This document shows positions 16,546-24,765 of a stretch of DNA of 64,000 nucleotides, in pieces. The DNA comes from Hoylesella marshii DSM 16973 = JCM 13450 (lineage in GTDB: Bacteria; Bacteroidota; Bacteroidia; Bacteroidales; Bacteroidaceae): assembly GCF_000146675.1 (NCBI RefSeq), contig NZ_GL397214.1:1681347-1745346 (forward strand), written 5' to 3'. The number at the start of each line of letters is the position of its first letter. The stretch's first letter is position 1. The notes below the pieces were generated by a model. It ran no database searches. It was not told where the DNA came from and was given only the letters and a program-made list of their open reading frames with translations. Made by a program: the position numbers and the translations under genes.

Positions 16546-18438
16546 TTATTCGAGATAGGTATAGCCATAGAGACCGGAGCGATAATTGGAAAGGAACTCC
16601 TTTCCTTCTTCGAGCGAAATACGTCCCTGCTTTACGCTTTTGGTAACCCATATTTCGAGTTGGCGCACTAATTTCTTAGGGTTGTATTGCACGTAGTCGA
16701 GCACTTCTTCTACAGTTTCCCCGTCGATGATTTGGTCGATGGTATATTTCCCGTCTTTCACGGAGATATGTACGGCGTTGGTATCACCGAAAAGGTTGTG
16801 CATATCGCCGAGTATCTCTTGATAAGCACCCACGAGGAAGACACCTAAATAGTAGGGTTCGCTCTTGCGCAGGGCATGAACGGGAAGGATATGGGAGATA
16901 TGTCTGTTGGTGACAAAGTTGGCTATTTTCCCATCACTGTCGCAGGTAATGTCTTGAAGGGTAGCACTTCGTGTGGGTCTCTCATCCAGCCGTTGGATGG
17001 GAACGATAGGGAAGAGCTGGTCGATAGCCCAAGAGTCGGGTAGAGATTGAAAGAGAGAGAAGTTGCAAAAATACTTATCGGCCAACAATTTGTCGAGGCT
17101 TTTCAGTTCTTCCGGTACATGTTTCAGTGTCTTGGCTAAGGCATTGATTTCCCGACACACACTCCAATACATGCTTTCTATTTCTGCTCGTGTTTGAAGA
17201 TTTACGATACCGTGGCTGAAAAGGTCGAGTGCTTCTTCTCGTATCTGCTCTGCATCATGCCAATCTTCGAGCATGGAGCGGGGGTTCAGATTGTCCCAAA
17301 TCTCGTAAAGGTCTTTGACAAGTTTGTGGTCTTTTTCAGACGGCTCGAAAGCCTCTGGCATTTGAGGTAGCGAAGCCGTCTCCAACACGTCGATAATCAA
17401 TACGCTGTGATGGGCTGTAAGCGAGCGTCCACTCTCGGTAATTACGTTAGGATGCTTGATTCCGTTAGCGTTGGCCGCTTCGATGAAGGTGTACAAGCAG
17501 TCGTTCACATACTCTTGAATGGAGTAATTCACAGAGCTTTCACTGTTGGGAGACCTTGTGCCGTCGTAATCTACGCCCAATCCGCCTCCGCAATCTACGA
17601 ATTCAACATCATAGCCTAACTTATGGAGTTGTATATAGAATTGAGATGCTTCGCGAAGGGCTGTTTGTATATGGCGTATCTTGGTGACCTGAGAGCCTAT
17701 ATGGAAATGTATGAGCTTGAGACAATCGTGCAATCCTTTCTTCTCCATGGTGTCGAGTGCCTGAAGGAGTTCGCTGCTGGTGAGCCCGAACTTGCTGGCA
17801 TCGCCCCCACTCTCTTCCCATTTGCCTGAACCGGAGGAAGCGAGTTTGATGCGAATACCGATGTTGGGCTTTACGTTCAGTTTCTTGGCAGCCTGTGCAA
17901 TGATGTCGAGTTCATTGAGTTTCTCGATGACAATGAAGATTCTTTTGCCCATTTTTTGCGCCAAAAGTGCTAATTCAATGTAGCTTTGGTCTTTATATCC
18001 GTTGCAGATAATCAGCGAATCGCTTTGGCATTGCACGGCAATGACGGCGTGAAGTTCGGGCTTCGAGCCGGCTTCCAGCCCGAGATTGAACTTTCGGCCG
18101 TGAGAAATGATTTCTTCTACCACGGGTTGCATCTGATTCACCTTGATGGGATAGATGATGAAATTTTCGCCTTGATAGTCGTATTCCTTAGCGGCGCGTT
18201 GGAAACAGCAAGCCGTTTTTTCGATTCTGTTATCGAGTATGTCGGGGAAACGCAGAAGAACGGGTGAAGAGACATCGCGAAGGGCAAGTTCGTCCATCAC
18301 GTCGCGCAGGTCGATTTGCGTATCGTCCTTACACGGAGTTACGTATACGTCGCCTTTGTCATTGACCCCAAAATAGGAGGTACCCCATCCGTTGATGTTG
18401 TAAAGTTCCTTGGCATCTTCAATCGTCCATTTCTTCAT
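16546..18438 (-). CDS. speA: Biosynthetic arginine decarboxylase
   Basis: 630 aa, normal for the PLP-dependent fold-III enzyme that converts arginine to agmatine for polyamine synthesis. The PLP lysine is in IIYPIKVNQMQPVVEEI near residue 100, and the barrel/phosphate motif DCGGGLGVDYDGT lies near residue 285. The C-terminal region around DITCDSDGK is also characteristic. It follows aroK by 21 nt and is the last gene of a leftward operon. Confidence 0.95.
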   Translation of the reverse strand: MKKWTIEDAKELYNINGWGTSYFGVNDKGDVYVTPCKDDTQIDLRDVMDELALRDVSSPVLLRFPDILDNRIEKTACCFQRAAKEYDYQGENFIIYPIKVNQMQPVVEEIISHGRKFNLGLEAGSKPELHAVIAVQCQSDSLIICNGYKDQSYIELALLAQKMGKRIFIVIEKLNELDIIAQAAKKLNVKPNIGIRIKLASSGSGKWEESGGDASKFGLTSSELLQALDTMEKKGLHDCLKLIHFHIGSQVTKIRHIQTALREASQFYIQLHKLGYDVEFVDCGGGLGVDYDGTRSPNSESSVNYSIQEYVNDCLYTFIEAANANGIKHPNVITESGRSLTAHHSVLIIDVLETASLPQMPEAFEPSEKDHKLVKDLYEIWDNLNPRSMLEDWHDAEQIREEALDLFSHGIVNLQTRAEIESMYWSVCREINALAKTLKHVPEELKSLDKLLADKYFCNFSLFQSLPDSWAIDQLFPIVPIQRLDERPTRSATLQDITCDSDGKIANFVTNRHISHILPVHALRKSEPYYLGVFLVGAYQEILGDMHNLFGDTNAVHISVKDGKYTIDQIIDGETVEEVLDYVQYNPKKLVRQLEIWVTKSVKQGRISLEEGKEFLSNYRSGLYGYTYLE

Positions 18439-18459
18439 ATCTGTTAAAAATATCGTTGT

Positions 18460-18987
18460 TTATAGATTGAGTATTTTTCTTAGTTTCTGTACGGAAATCT
18501 TTATTTTCTCGTAATCATCCATCAGACTGACATCCAGCGTATGTTTTGCTTTTTGATAGAATGTTTCGCGCTGCACCAGATGTTCGCGGATATGGGCGAG
18601 AAGCTCTCCTTGGGTCTTACCGCCCAATAGCGGTCTTACGACCCGTCCCATGCTGAGATGTCCGTAGAGCACCTCGGGCAGGGCTTTCAGATAGACCGTT
18701 TCGCCTTGTTGATTCATGTAATCCATGTTGTCGAAGTGGCAAGGTGTGCCGCCTCCGCAGCTGATGATAACGTCTTCAAACTCGCAAACTTCGTGCAGCA
18801 TATTGTATTCTATCTTGCGAAATCCCTCTTCTCCTCTCTCGGAAAAGATATGGGCAATGGTTTTCCGCATTCTGTTTTCAATATACCAATCGAGATCGTA
18901 GAAGCGCATATTCAAGGCCAGAGACAACGCTTTGCCGATGGTTGTTTTGCCGGAGCCCATGTATCCTAAAAGGATAATCCGCTTCAT
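18460..18987 (-). CDS. aroK: Shikimate kinase
   Basis: 175 aa. P-loop GYMGSGKTTIGKALS at about 8-22, substrate-site FYDLDWYIE near 34, SCGGGTP near 79, and a lid with Arg. It phosphorylates shikimate in the aromatic amino-acid pathway. It lies between topA (8 nt gap) and speA. Confidence 0.93.
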   Translation of the reverse strand: MKRIILLGYMGSGKTTIGKALSLALNMRFYDLDWYIENRMRKTIAHIFSERGEEGFRKIEYNMLHEVCEFEDVIISCGGGTPCHFDNMDYMNQQGETVYLKALPEVLYGHLSMGRVVRPLLGGKTQGELLAHIREHLVQRETFYQKAKHTLDVSLMDDYEKIKISVQKLRKILNL

Positions 18988-18995
18988 CGTCTATG

Positions 18996-21311
18996 CTATT
19001 TCTTTTTGGTCGATGCCGACTGTATCAAATCCATACATTGCTGCAAAGTGAGGTCGGCAGCTTTGCTGTGCAGGTTTTTCGGCAAGCGATAGTTCGTACC
19101 GTCAAAAGCCAGATAAGGTCCGTAGCGACCATTGAGCACTTCAAGTTTGGGCTCTTCTTTGAAAGTTTTGATATGCCGTTTCCTCTCCTGTTCGCGTTTG
19201 TCGTTGATGAGGGCGATGGCTTTTTCCAAAGAGACGGTCGTAGGGTCTTCGTTCTTGGGAAGTGTCACGTATTTCTTGTTGTGAAGTACATAGGGTCCGA
19301 ATCGTCCGGCACCGATTTTTACTTCTGAACCTTCGTATTCTCCTAAGATACGTGGCAGTTTGAAGAGTTCCAGTGCTTCTTCGAGCGTGAGATTCTCCAT
19401 GCTTTTGCCGGTAGGAATCTGTGCAAAGCGGGGTTTCTCTTCATCTTCGGCATCTCCAATCTGCACCATCGGGCCGAAGCGTCCTATCTTTACGTACACC
19501 GGTTTGCCTGTTTCCGGTTCTTTGCCGAGCAGTTTTTCTCCAGCTTTATGTGCAGAGCGGGTATTGAGCGCCTCTTCTACCGTCGGTTCGAAGTTCTTAT
19601 AGAAGGTTCTCAGCATTTTCTTCCATTCCTCTTTTCCCTCGGCAATTTTGTCGAAATGTTGTTCCACTTTCGCCGTGAACTGATAGTCCATGATGTTGTC
19701 AAAGTGCTTTATGAGGAAGTCGTTTACTACAATCCCGATGTCGGTAGGCAAGAGTTTGCCCTTATCGGAACCAGCCATTTCCTTCTTGATTTTCTGTGTA
19801 ATACGGTTGCCCTTCAACGTATCAACAGTGTATGTACGCTCTTCGCCCTTTTTGTCGCCCTTTTGCACGTACTCGCGTTGTTGTATGGTACTGATGGTAG
19901 GTGCGTAAGTGGAAGGCCGTCCGATACCTAACTCCTCGAGTTTGTGTACCAAGCCGGCTTCGGTATATCTGCTCGGACATAGACTATAACGCTCTATTGC
20001 CGTGATTTCCTTGCGTTCCAGCACATCGCCTTTTTGCAATGCGGGGAGGGTGTGTGTACTTTCTTCCTGCGAATGGTCATCGTCGCCGTCAGACTCTCTG
20101 TACACTTTCAGGAAGCCATCGAAGATAACTACCTCACCCATGGCAATGAAAGTCTCGTCGGCGTTGCTTGTTTCAATCGTGACAGTGGTTTTTTCTATCT
20201 TTGCATCTGCCATTTGAGAGGCTGCGGTACGCTTCCAAATCAGTTCATAGAGCCGCTTTTCCTGGGATGTGCCTTCTATCTGCAGCGTATTCATATAGGT
20301 AGGACGGATGGCTTCGTGAGCCTCCTGTGCCCCTTTGGCATGTATATGATAGTTTCGGGGGTTGCTGTATGGTTCTCCCCACAGTCTGATGATTTCTTCT
20401 TTACTTGCTCCGATGCACAGCGATGAGAGGTTGACGGAGTCGGTTCGCATGTAAGTGATGCGTCCGCTCTCATAAAGACGCTGTGCGACCATCATCGTTT
20501 GCTGCACAGTAAAGCCCAATTTACGTGCCGCCTCTTGTTGTAAAGTGGATGTAGTGAAAGGAGGTGCCGGCGAACGTTTGAGCGGTTTCTTCGTGACGGC
20601 TTTGATACAGAAAGTAGCCTCTTTACATTTCTCGAGGAAGAGGCTGGCCTCTTTGTGGGTATGGAAGCGCTTATCAAGTTCGGCCTTTATCTCTGCGACC
20701 TTTCCGTCGGTAGTTTTCATGCCGAAAATAGCAGTGACTCGGTAGTAAGGTTCACTCTTGAAAGCCTGTATCTCACGTTCTCTTTCCACGATAAGTCTTA
20801 CAGCCACGCTCTGTACACGTCCCGCAGAAAGAGATGGTTTCACCTTTTTCCACAAAACGGGAGACAGTTTGAAACCCACCAAGCGGTCTAACACACGACG
20901 TGCCTGCTGTGCGTTTACGAGATTCATATCGAGGTGACGCGGATGACTAATAGCATCTAAGATGGCGGATTTTGTGATTTCATGGAATACAATACGGCTG
21001 GTTTTCTGTTCATCCAGCCCTAACATCTCGCATAAATGCCACGAAATGGCTTCTCCTTCTCGGTCTTCATCGGAAGCCAGCCAAACCTTTTCCGCTTTCT
21101 TTGCATTCGATTTCAATTCTTTCACCAGCTTTTCTTTCTCTTCGGGAACCTCATAATCGGGTTCCAACGTATCGAGATTGATGCTGAGTCCTTTCTTCTT
21201 TAAGTCGCGAATATGTCCATAGCTGGACATTACCTTAAAGTCTTTGCCCAAAAACTTCTCAATGGTTTTTGCCTTGGCAGGGCTCTCTACGATGACGAGA
21301 TTTTGTTGCAT
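18996..21311 (-). CDS. topA: DNA topoisomerase I
   Basis: 771 aa. The Toprim domain starts NLVIVESPAKAKTIEKFLG, with acidic DEDREGEAISWHL. The catalytic tyrosine lies in YESGRITYMRTDSVN near residue 290. The C-terminus has topoisomerase C-terminal repeats (KIGRFGPMVQIG, KIGAGRFGPYVL, NGRYGPYLAFDG) rather than classical zinc fingers, as is common in Bacteroidota. It relaxes negative supercoils. It heads the operon topA-aroK-speA. Confidence 0.96.
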   Translation of the reverse strand: MQQNLVIVESPAKAKTIEKFLGKDFKVMSSYGHIRDLKKKGLSINLDTLEPDYEVPEEKEKLVKELKSNAKKAEKVWLASDEDREGEAISWHLCEMLGLDEQKTSRIVFHEITKSAILDAISHPRHLDMNLVNAQQARRVLDRLVGFKLSPVLWKKVKPSLSAGRVQSVAVRLIVEREREIQAFKSEPYYRVTAIFGMKTTDGKVAEIKAELDKRFHTHKEASLFLEKCKEATFCIKAVTKKPLKRSPAPPFTTSTLQQEAARKLGFTVQQTMMVAQRLYESGRITYMRTDSVNLSSLCIGASKEEIIRLWGEPYSNPRNYHIHAKGAQEAHEAIRPTYMNTLQIEGTSQEKRLYELIWKRTAASQMADAKIEKTTVTIETSNADETFIAMGEVVIFDGFLKVYRESDGDDDHSQEESTHTLPALQKGDVLERKEITAIERYSLCPSRYTEAGLVHKLEELGIGRPSTYAPTISTIQQREYVQKGDKKGEERTYTVDTLKGNRITQKIKKEMAGSDKGKLLPTDIGIVVNDFLIKHFDNIMDYQFTAKVEQHFDKIAEGKEEWKKMLRTFYKNFEPTVEEALNTRSAHKAGEKLLGKEPETGKPVYVKIGRFGPMVQIGDAEDEEKPRFAQIPTGKSMENLTLEEALELFKLPRILGEYEGSEVKIGAGRFGPYVLHNKKYVTLPKNEDPTTVSLEKAIALINDKREQERKRHIKTFKEEPKLEVLNGRYGPYLAFDGTNYRLPKNLHSKAADLTLQQCMDLIQSASTKKK

Positions 21312-21343
21312 ACCTATTTAGAACATAAAATTCATTTGAGCGG

Positions 21344-21351
21344 CAAAAGTA
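21344..21351 (-). promoter_or_regulatory. -7 box of topA promoter
   Basis: TACTTTTG on the minus strand lies about 33 nt upstream of the topA ATG. The dyad CCTTATTATATAAGG at 21371-21385 lies about 20 bp further upstream, in the position of the -33 region. Confidence 0.6.
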
Positions 21352-21370
21352 AATAAAACTTTTGCTTATA

Positions 21371-21385
21371 CCTTATTATATAAGG
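21371..21385. promoter_or_regulatory. AT-rich dyad CCTTATTATATAAGG
   Basis: A 6-bp inverted repeat with a 3-bp spacer in the divergent topA/mgtC-family intergenic region, overlapping the expected topA -33 region. It belongs to a small family of similar dyads in this window. Confidence 0.4.
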
Positions 21386-21566
21386 AAGTTTTTTGTTTTT
21401 TTAAGCCTTCGCTCGGTTTTGTCTATTTCCTCTCTTTCATTGGGTCTTCTTTCCTTTAGCGAAATTACATTCTATACCATAGCGGGAAAGCTGTGGCAAT
21501 GGCATGCTATTCATTCCCTTATCGAGTTTCCCGTCTAAAAGGTGTGTATTTTTTAGCGAAAATCAT

Positions 21567-21574
21567 TACTTTTG
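21567..21574 (+). promoter_or_regulatory. -7 box of the MgtC-family gene
   Basis: TACTTTTG lies 20 nt before the ATG at 21595. Because it sits inside the longer open frame, it argues for the later start codon. Confidence 0.6.
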
Positions 21575-21594
21575 TGGCAGTAAATAACAACAGA

Positions 21595-22260
21595 ATGACA
21601 CCTGAACTGATTTTTCGCATCTTCATTGGAGGTCTCCTTGGCGGTCTTATCGGCATGGAACGGGAATACAGAGCCAAAGAGGCCGGCTTCCGAACCCATT
21701 TTCTCGTGGCACTCGGAAGCACCCTCTTCATGATTGTTTCGCAGTATGGCTTCGCTTGGATACTCACCCATTCGCCCAACGTCTCGCTCGATCCCTCACG
21801 TATTGCCTCGCAAGTGGTGACGGGTATCGGTTTCATCGGCGCCGGCACCATTATCTTTCAGAAGCATGTCATCCGTGGTCTTACCACTGCAGCAGGCCTT
21901 TGGGTAACATCGGCCATCGGTCTTGCTGTCGGTTCGGGCATGTATCTCGTTGCATTATCGGCCACCGCCCTTGTGCTGATATGTCTTGAAATACTCTATT
22001 TCTTTATCAATCGTTTCGGCACGGCAAACGTTTCCGTCACATTCTCTGCACAAACTCGCGAATTGATAGAAACCACTCTCAGCCGCATTGCGCACAACCA
22101 TATAGAGATAGAAAACTATCATCTCGAGGAACGTATAGCCGCAACAGGCATAAAGTATGTGGTTACAATGGATGTAAAAATAAAGCGGTCGTGTTATAAT
22201 GGTCGCATTCTCGACTTAATAAAAGAGTTCGAGGGCGTGACGGTAGAGGAAATAGACTAA
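21595..22260 (+). CDS. MgtC/SapB family membrane protein
   Basis: 221 aa starting MTPELIFRIFIGGLLGGLIGMERE. The N-terminal half has four to five membrane helices with the MgtC motif FRTHFLVALGSTLFM and a later IGFIGAGTIIF...GLTTAAGLW block. The C-terminal 75 residues form a small ACT-like cytoplasmic domain (VSVTFSAQTRELIETTLSRI). MgtC proteins are linked to growth at low Mg2+ and to control of F-ATP synthase in some pathogens; the role here is not known. Confidence 0.88.
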   Translation: MTPELIFRIFIGGLLGGLIGMEREYRAKEAGFRTHFLVALGSTLFMIVSQYGFAWILTHSPNVSLDPSRIASQVVTGIGFIGAGTIIFQKHVIRGLTTAAGLWVTSAIGLAVGSGMYLVALSATALVLICLEILYFFINRFGTANVSVTFSAQTRELIETTLSRIAHNHIEIENYHLEERIAATGIKYVVTMDVKIKRSCYNGRILDLIKEFEGVTVEEID

Positions 22261-22316
22261 GGATACTCCCGAAACGTTTTTATTTTCAAAAACCTTTTCC
22301 TTTCCTTGAAAACCGT

Positions 22317-22324
22317 TACCTTTG
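22317..22324 (+). promoter_or_regulatory. -7 box of the 22363 outer-membrane protein gene
   Basis: TACCTTTG, 38 nt before the ATG. It lies inside the upstream extension of the open frame, supporting the start at 22363. Confidence 0.6.
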
Positions 22325-22362
22325 CAACGGTTAATTACAATTTGAGAATAATATTTACTAAT

Positions 22363-23127
22363 ATGAAAAGATTTCTATCTGCTCTATTGCTGCTTTGCAG
22401 CGCATCGGGCATGCTGTCCGCACAGACGAACAGCGATTTTTACGGCGTGTTCAACCACGTTGGTGTAAATGTTTCCTCCGGTACCGAGGGTATCGGACTT
22501 GCCGTAGCCGCACCCGTTACGCCCTATTTGGAAGTAGGCATGGGGCTCAACTTCATGCCCGGCCTAAGCATGAAAGCGGAAGTCAGTGTGAATGAGATAA
22601 AAACAGGTCACCTCACCATTCAACCCAACGACGTGACCCTGAAAGGCGATTTCGCGCGTACAATGGGAGAGCTGAAAGTCAACTGCTATCCCTTTGGTGG
22701 GCACAACGCGCTCTTCGTGAGTGCCGGTCTCTCGTTTGGCGGAGCCAAGTTGGTGAAGCTGACAGGCCACAGCGACGATGTACAGAATGTCATTGCCGAC
22801 CATCCGGAGCTGAAAGACAAAATCTTTGCCGAGATAGACAAATACAATGTGCAGTTCAATGAGCACGGAGACATCCACGGCAGCATCAGAGTAAACGCTG
22901 TCCGCCCTTACTTAGGGCTCGGTTATGGTCGACAGATGCCACGCCATCGCGTAGGCTTTCGCTTCGAGATGGGTTGCCAATTCCAAGGCAGGATGAAAGT
23001 TTATCAGGGTAATTCCATGGTGGAGACCTCCGATTTGGAGAAAGCCAGCGACGACTTTTCCGATCTAATAAAGAAGTTTACCATCTATCCTGTGATGAAA
23101 TTCACGCTTACCGGTCGCATCCTCTGA
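22363..23127 (+). CDS. Outer-membrane beta-barrel protein, function unknown
   Basis: 254 aa. The signal peptide MKRFLSALLLLCSASGMLSA is followed by a predicted mature start QTNSDFYGVFNHVGVNV. Repeated amphipathic strands (YLEVGMGLNFMPGLSMKA, NALFVSAGLSFGGAKLV, RPYLGLGYGRQM, GFRFEMGCQFQGRMKVY) and the ending FTIYPVMKFTLTGRIL suggest a small barrel. It is not recognised beyond that. It has its own promoter and a strong terminator and so appears monocistronic. Confidence 0.75.
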   Translation: MKRFLSALLLLCSASGMLSAQTNSDFYGVFNHVGVNVSSGTEGIGLAVAAPVTPYLEVGMGLNFMPGLSMKAEVSVNEIKTGHLTIQPNDVTLKGDFARTMGELKVNCYPFGGHNALFVSAGLSFGGAKLVKLTGHSDDVQNVIADHPELKDKIFAEIDKYNVQFNEHGDIHGSIRVNAVRPYLGLGYGRQMPRHRVGFRFEMGCQFQGRMKVYQGNSMVETSDLEKASDDFSDLIKKFTIYPVMKFTLTGRIL

Positions 23128-23135
23128 TACGCAGA

Positions 23136-23172
23136 AAGAGCCGATATGCTTCATTGCATATCGGCTCTTTTT
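23136..23172. terminator. Bidirectional terminator
   Basis: A perfect 14-bp stem AAGAGCCGATATGC/GCATATCGGCTCTT around a 6-nt loop. It is followed by TTT on the plus strand and by TTTC on the minus strand, and serves the convergent genes at 22363 and 23193. Confidence 0.85.
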
Positions 23173-23192
23173 ATCTCTATGTGCCATGTCAG

Positions 23193-23771
23193 TTATCGAT
23201 TGCGACGCTTCAAGATACGCTGTGCACAATCAGCGAGCACTACAACTGCACCGGATAGGATGCAGACATCTTTAATTACCAAACGTCCCGCACCTGTAAG
23301 TAATGGGAATCCATGCTCGCCACTTCCCAAATCAGGCACCCATACTTCGGGAGTTGTAATGAGAAATGACAGGGTGCCAAAAGTCATAAGTATCACCAAG
23401 CCGGCTCCAACGAAACCAACACGTGGGAAGAAAATGCCTAACAACGTGAGTATGCCGAAAGTCATGATGGCAATACCTAAGCCTTTGGAGAATATATACG
23501 TTCCGTTTTCTTCATGCCAAGCATGCTTCTTCGCATCAAACTCTCCCTCTTTCAGCTTGTAATCTTTGTACTCGGGTGCCTCCTTAGTATAGAAAAAACT
23601 CATAAAAGGGCTATTGGCCACAAAAGGAACGATACCTTCAGCCTCGTAATTCCAGAATTTCAAACCGCCAATCCAAATGAAAATAATAAAGATACTCACA
23701 CGGATGAGGTGTACACCAAGTCCTTTCAACGATGCCGAAAGGTTTAAAATAAAGTTCATAAATCGTTTCAT
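23193..23771 (-). CDS. DUF417 inner-membrane protein, RclC/YkgB-like
   Basis: 192 aa, close to E. coli RclC/YkgB in length. Four membrane helices are visible, and SIFIIFIWIGGLKFWNYEAEGIVPFVANSPFMSFFY is the typical DUF417 N-terminal block. A central polar insert (APEYKDYKLKEGEFDAKKHAW) is followed by GLGIAIMTFGILTLLGIF. In E. coli, RclC contributes to survival of reactive chlorine stress; a similar oxidant role is only inference. A Crp-family regulator is transcribed divergently, and no AraC-type RclR neighbour is present. Confidence 0.82.
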   Translation of the reverse strand: MKRFMNFILNLSASLKGLGVHLIRVSIFIIFIWIGGLKFWNYEAEGIVPFVANSPFMSFFYTKEAPEYKDYKLKEGEFDAKKHAWHEENGTYIFSKGLGIAIMTFGILTLLGIFFPRVGFVGAGLVILMTFGTLSFLITTPEVWVPDLGSGEHGFPLLTGAGRLVIKDVCILSGAVVVLADCAQRILKRRNR

Positions 23772-24035
23772 TGTCTACATTTTTTGTTTTTATGTTTAAC
23801 TGATTGAGCCTTTCAGATTCCGTAATTAATACTACCGGTTTCCTTATGGCTTTTCCTAAGATTCCACTAACACATACTTGCAAGAAACAGCTATCTTATG
23901 TCCACATCAGCGAAATCACCGGCAAAGATATATATAACTCATGGTATATCTGTACCAATTCTCTTTTTTTACGAAAAAAATGCCATTATTATGGTAGGAT
24001 AAATGAGACACAACAACGTTTTTTGAACACTGTCG

Positions 24036-24067
24036 TTTGCTGGTATCGCCTTTTCTTTCTATCTTTA
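24036..24067 (+). promoter_or_regulatory. Promoter of the Crp-family regulator
   Basis: -33 TTTG at 24036-24039 and -7 TATCTTTA at 24060-24067 are spaced by 20 nt, with the start codon 24 nt downstream. The -7 box lies within the upstream open frame, so the later start is preferred. Confidence 0.7.
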
Positions 24068-24090
24068 CCCCACCAAACCCAAATGTTACG

Positions 24091-24765
24091 ATGATGAACG
24101 ACAAAACGATGCATGCCTTGCTCAAATGCACCCTTTTCAAAGAGATGACACCGCTGCAAATAGACCTGACATTGGCGGGAGTGAACTATCGGATGAAACA
24201 TTTCGACAAAAAAGATGTATATATCTTGGCCGGCATGCCGTGCAAATATGTAGACATCATCATCAGCGGCACGCTTGTAGCCCGTATGGTAGGCCTCTCG
24301 GGCAAGTATGTGGAAGTGAGCAGGCTGGGAGAAGGCGACATCTTAGGGCCTGCTTTCGTATTTGCAAAGGAGAACAAGATGCCCGTCAGCGTAGAGACAG
24401 ATACCGAAACCACCATTCTCCGCATGGCTCCGAGTGAACTGAAACGGCTTATCGATACCGACGAAACAATCCGTATGAACTTCATTGAGATGCTGTCCAA
24501 CATTGATGTCTTTCTCACGAAGAAGATGCGGATATTGAGTTTGCTCACCGTGCGCGAGAAAGTGGCCTATTTTCTCTTAGAGGCTGCCCGCAAAACAGAG
24601 AGCGACATCATCAAGTTAGACCGCTCCCGACAAGAGATTGCCGACTCTTTCGGCATTCAGAAATTCTCTTTGCTGCGCTGTCTTTCTGAACTTTCCGACA
24701 AGGGTGCCATACGGGTGGAAGGAAAAACCATCACCTTGCTCGATAGAAGCAAACTGCAACAATGA
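24091..24765 (+). CDS. Crp/Fnr family transcriptional regulator
   Basis: 224 aa. The N-terminal cyclic-nucleotide-binding-like barrel (residues about 10-120, LAGMPCKYVDIIISGTLVARM, GEGDILGPAFVFA) is followed by a dimer helix and a C-terminal winged helix-turn-helix (RSRQEIADSFGIQKFSLLRCLSEL). No cysteine cluster for an Fe-S centre is visible at the N-terminus, so it is not a classical Fnr. The ligand is unknown. It is divergent from the rclC-like gene and overlaps the RluA-family gene by ATGA. Confidence 0.9.
   Translation: MMNDKTMHALLKCTLFKEMTPLQIDLTLAGVNYRMKHFDKKDVYILAGMPCKYVDIIISGTLVARMVGLSGKYVEVSRLGEGDILGPAFVFAKENKMPVSVETDTETTILRMAPSELKRLIDTDETIRMNFIEMLSNIDVFLTKKMRILSLLTVREKVAYFLLEAARKTESDIIKLDRSRQEIADSFGIQKFSLLRCLSELSDKGAIRVEGKTITLLDRSKLQQ

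Noticed and set aside
23804-24094. 96-codon plus-strand frame between the RclC-like and Crp-family genes
   Set aside because: Spans the divergent promoter region, including the consensus promoter at 24036-24067, and has no recognisable features.
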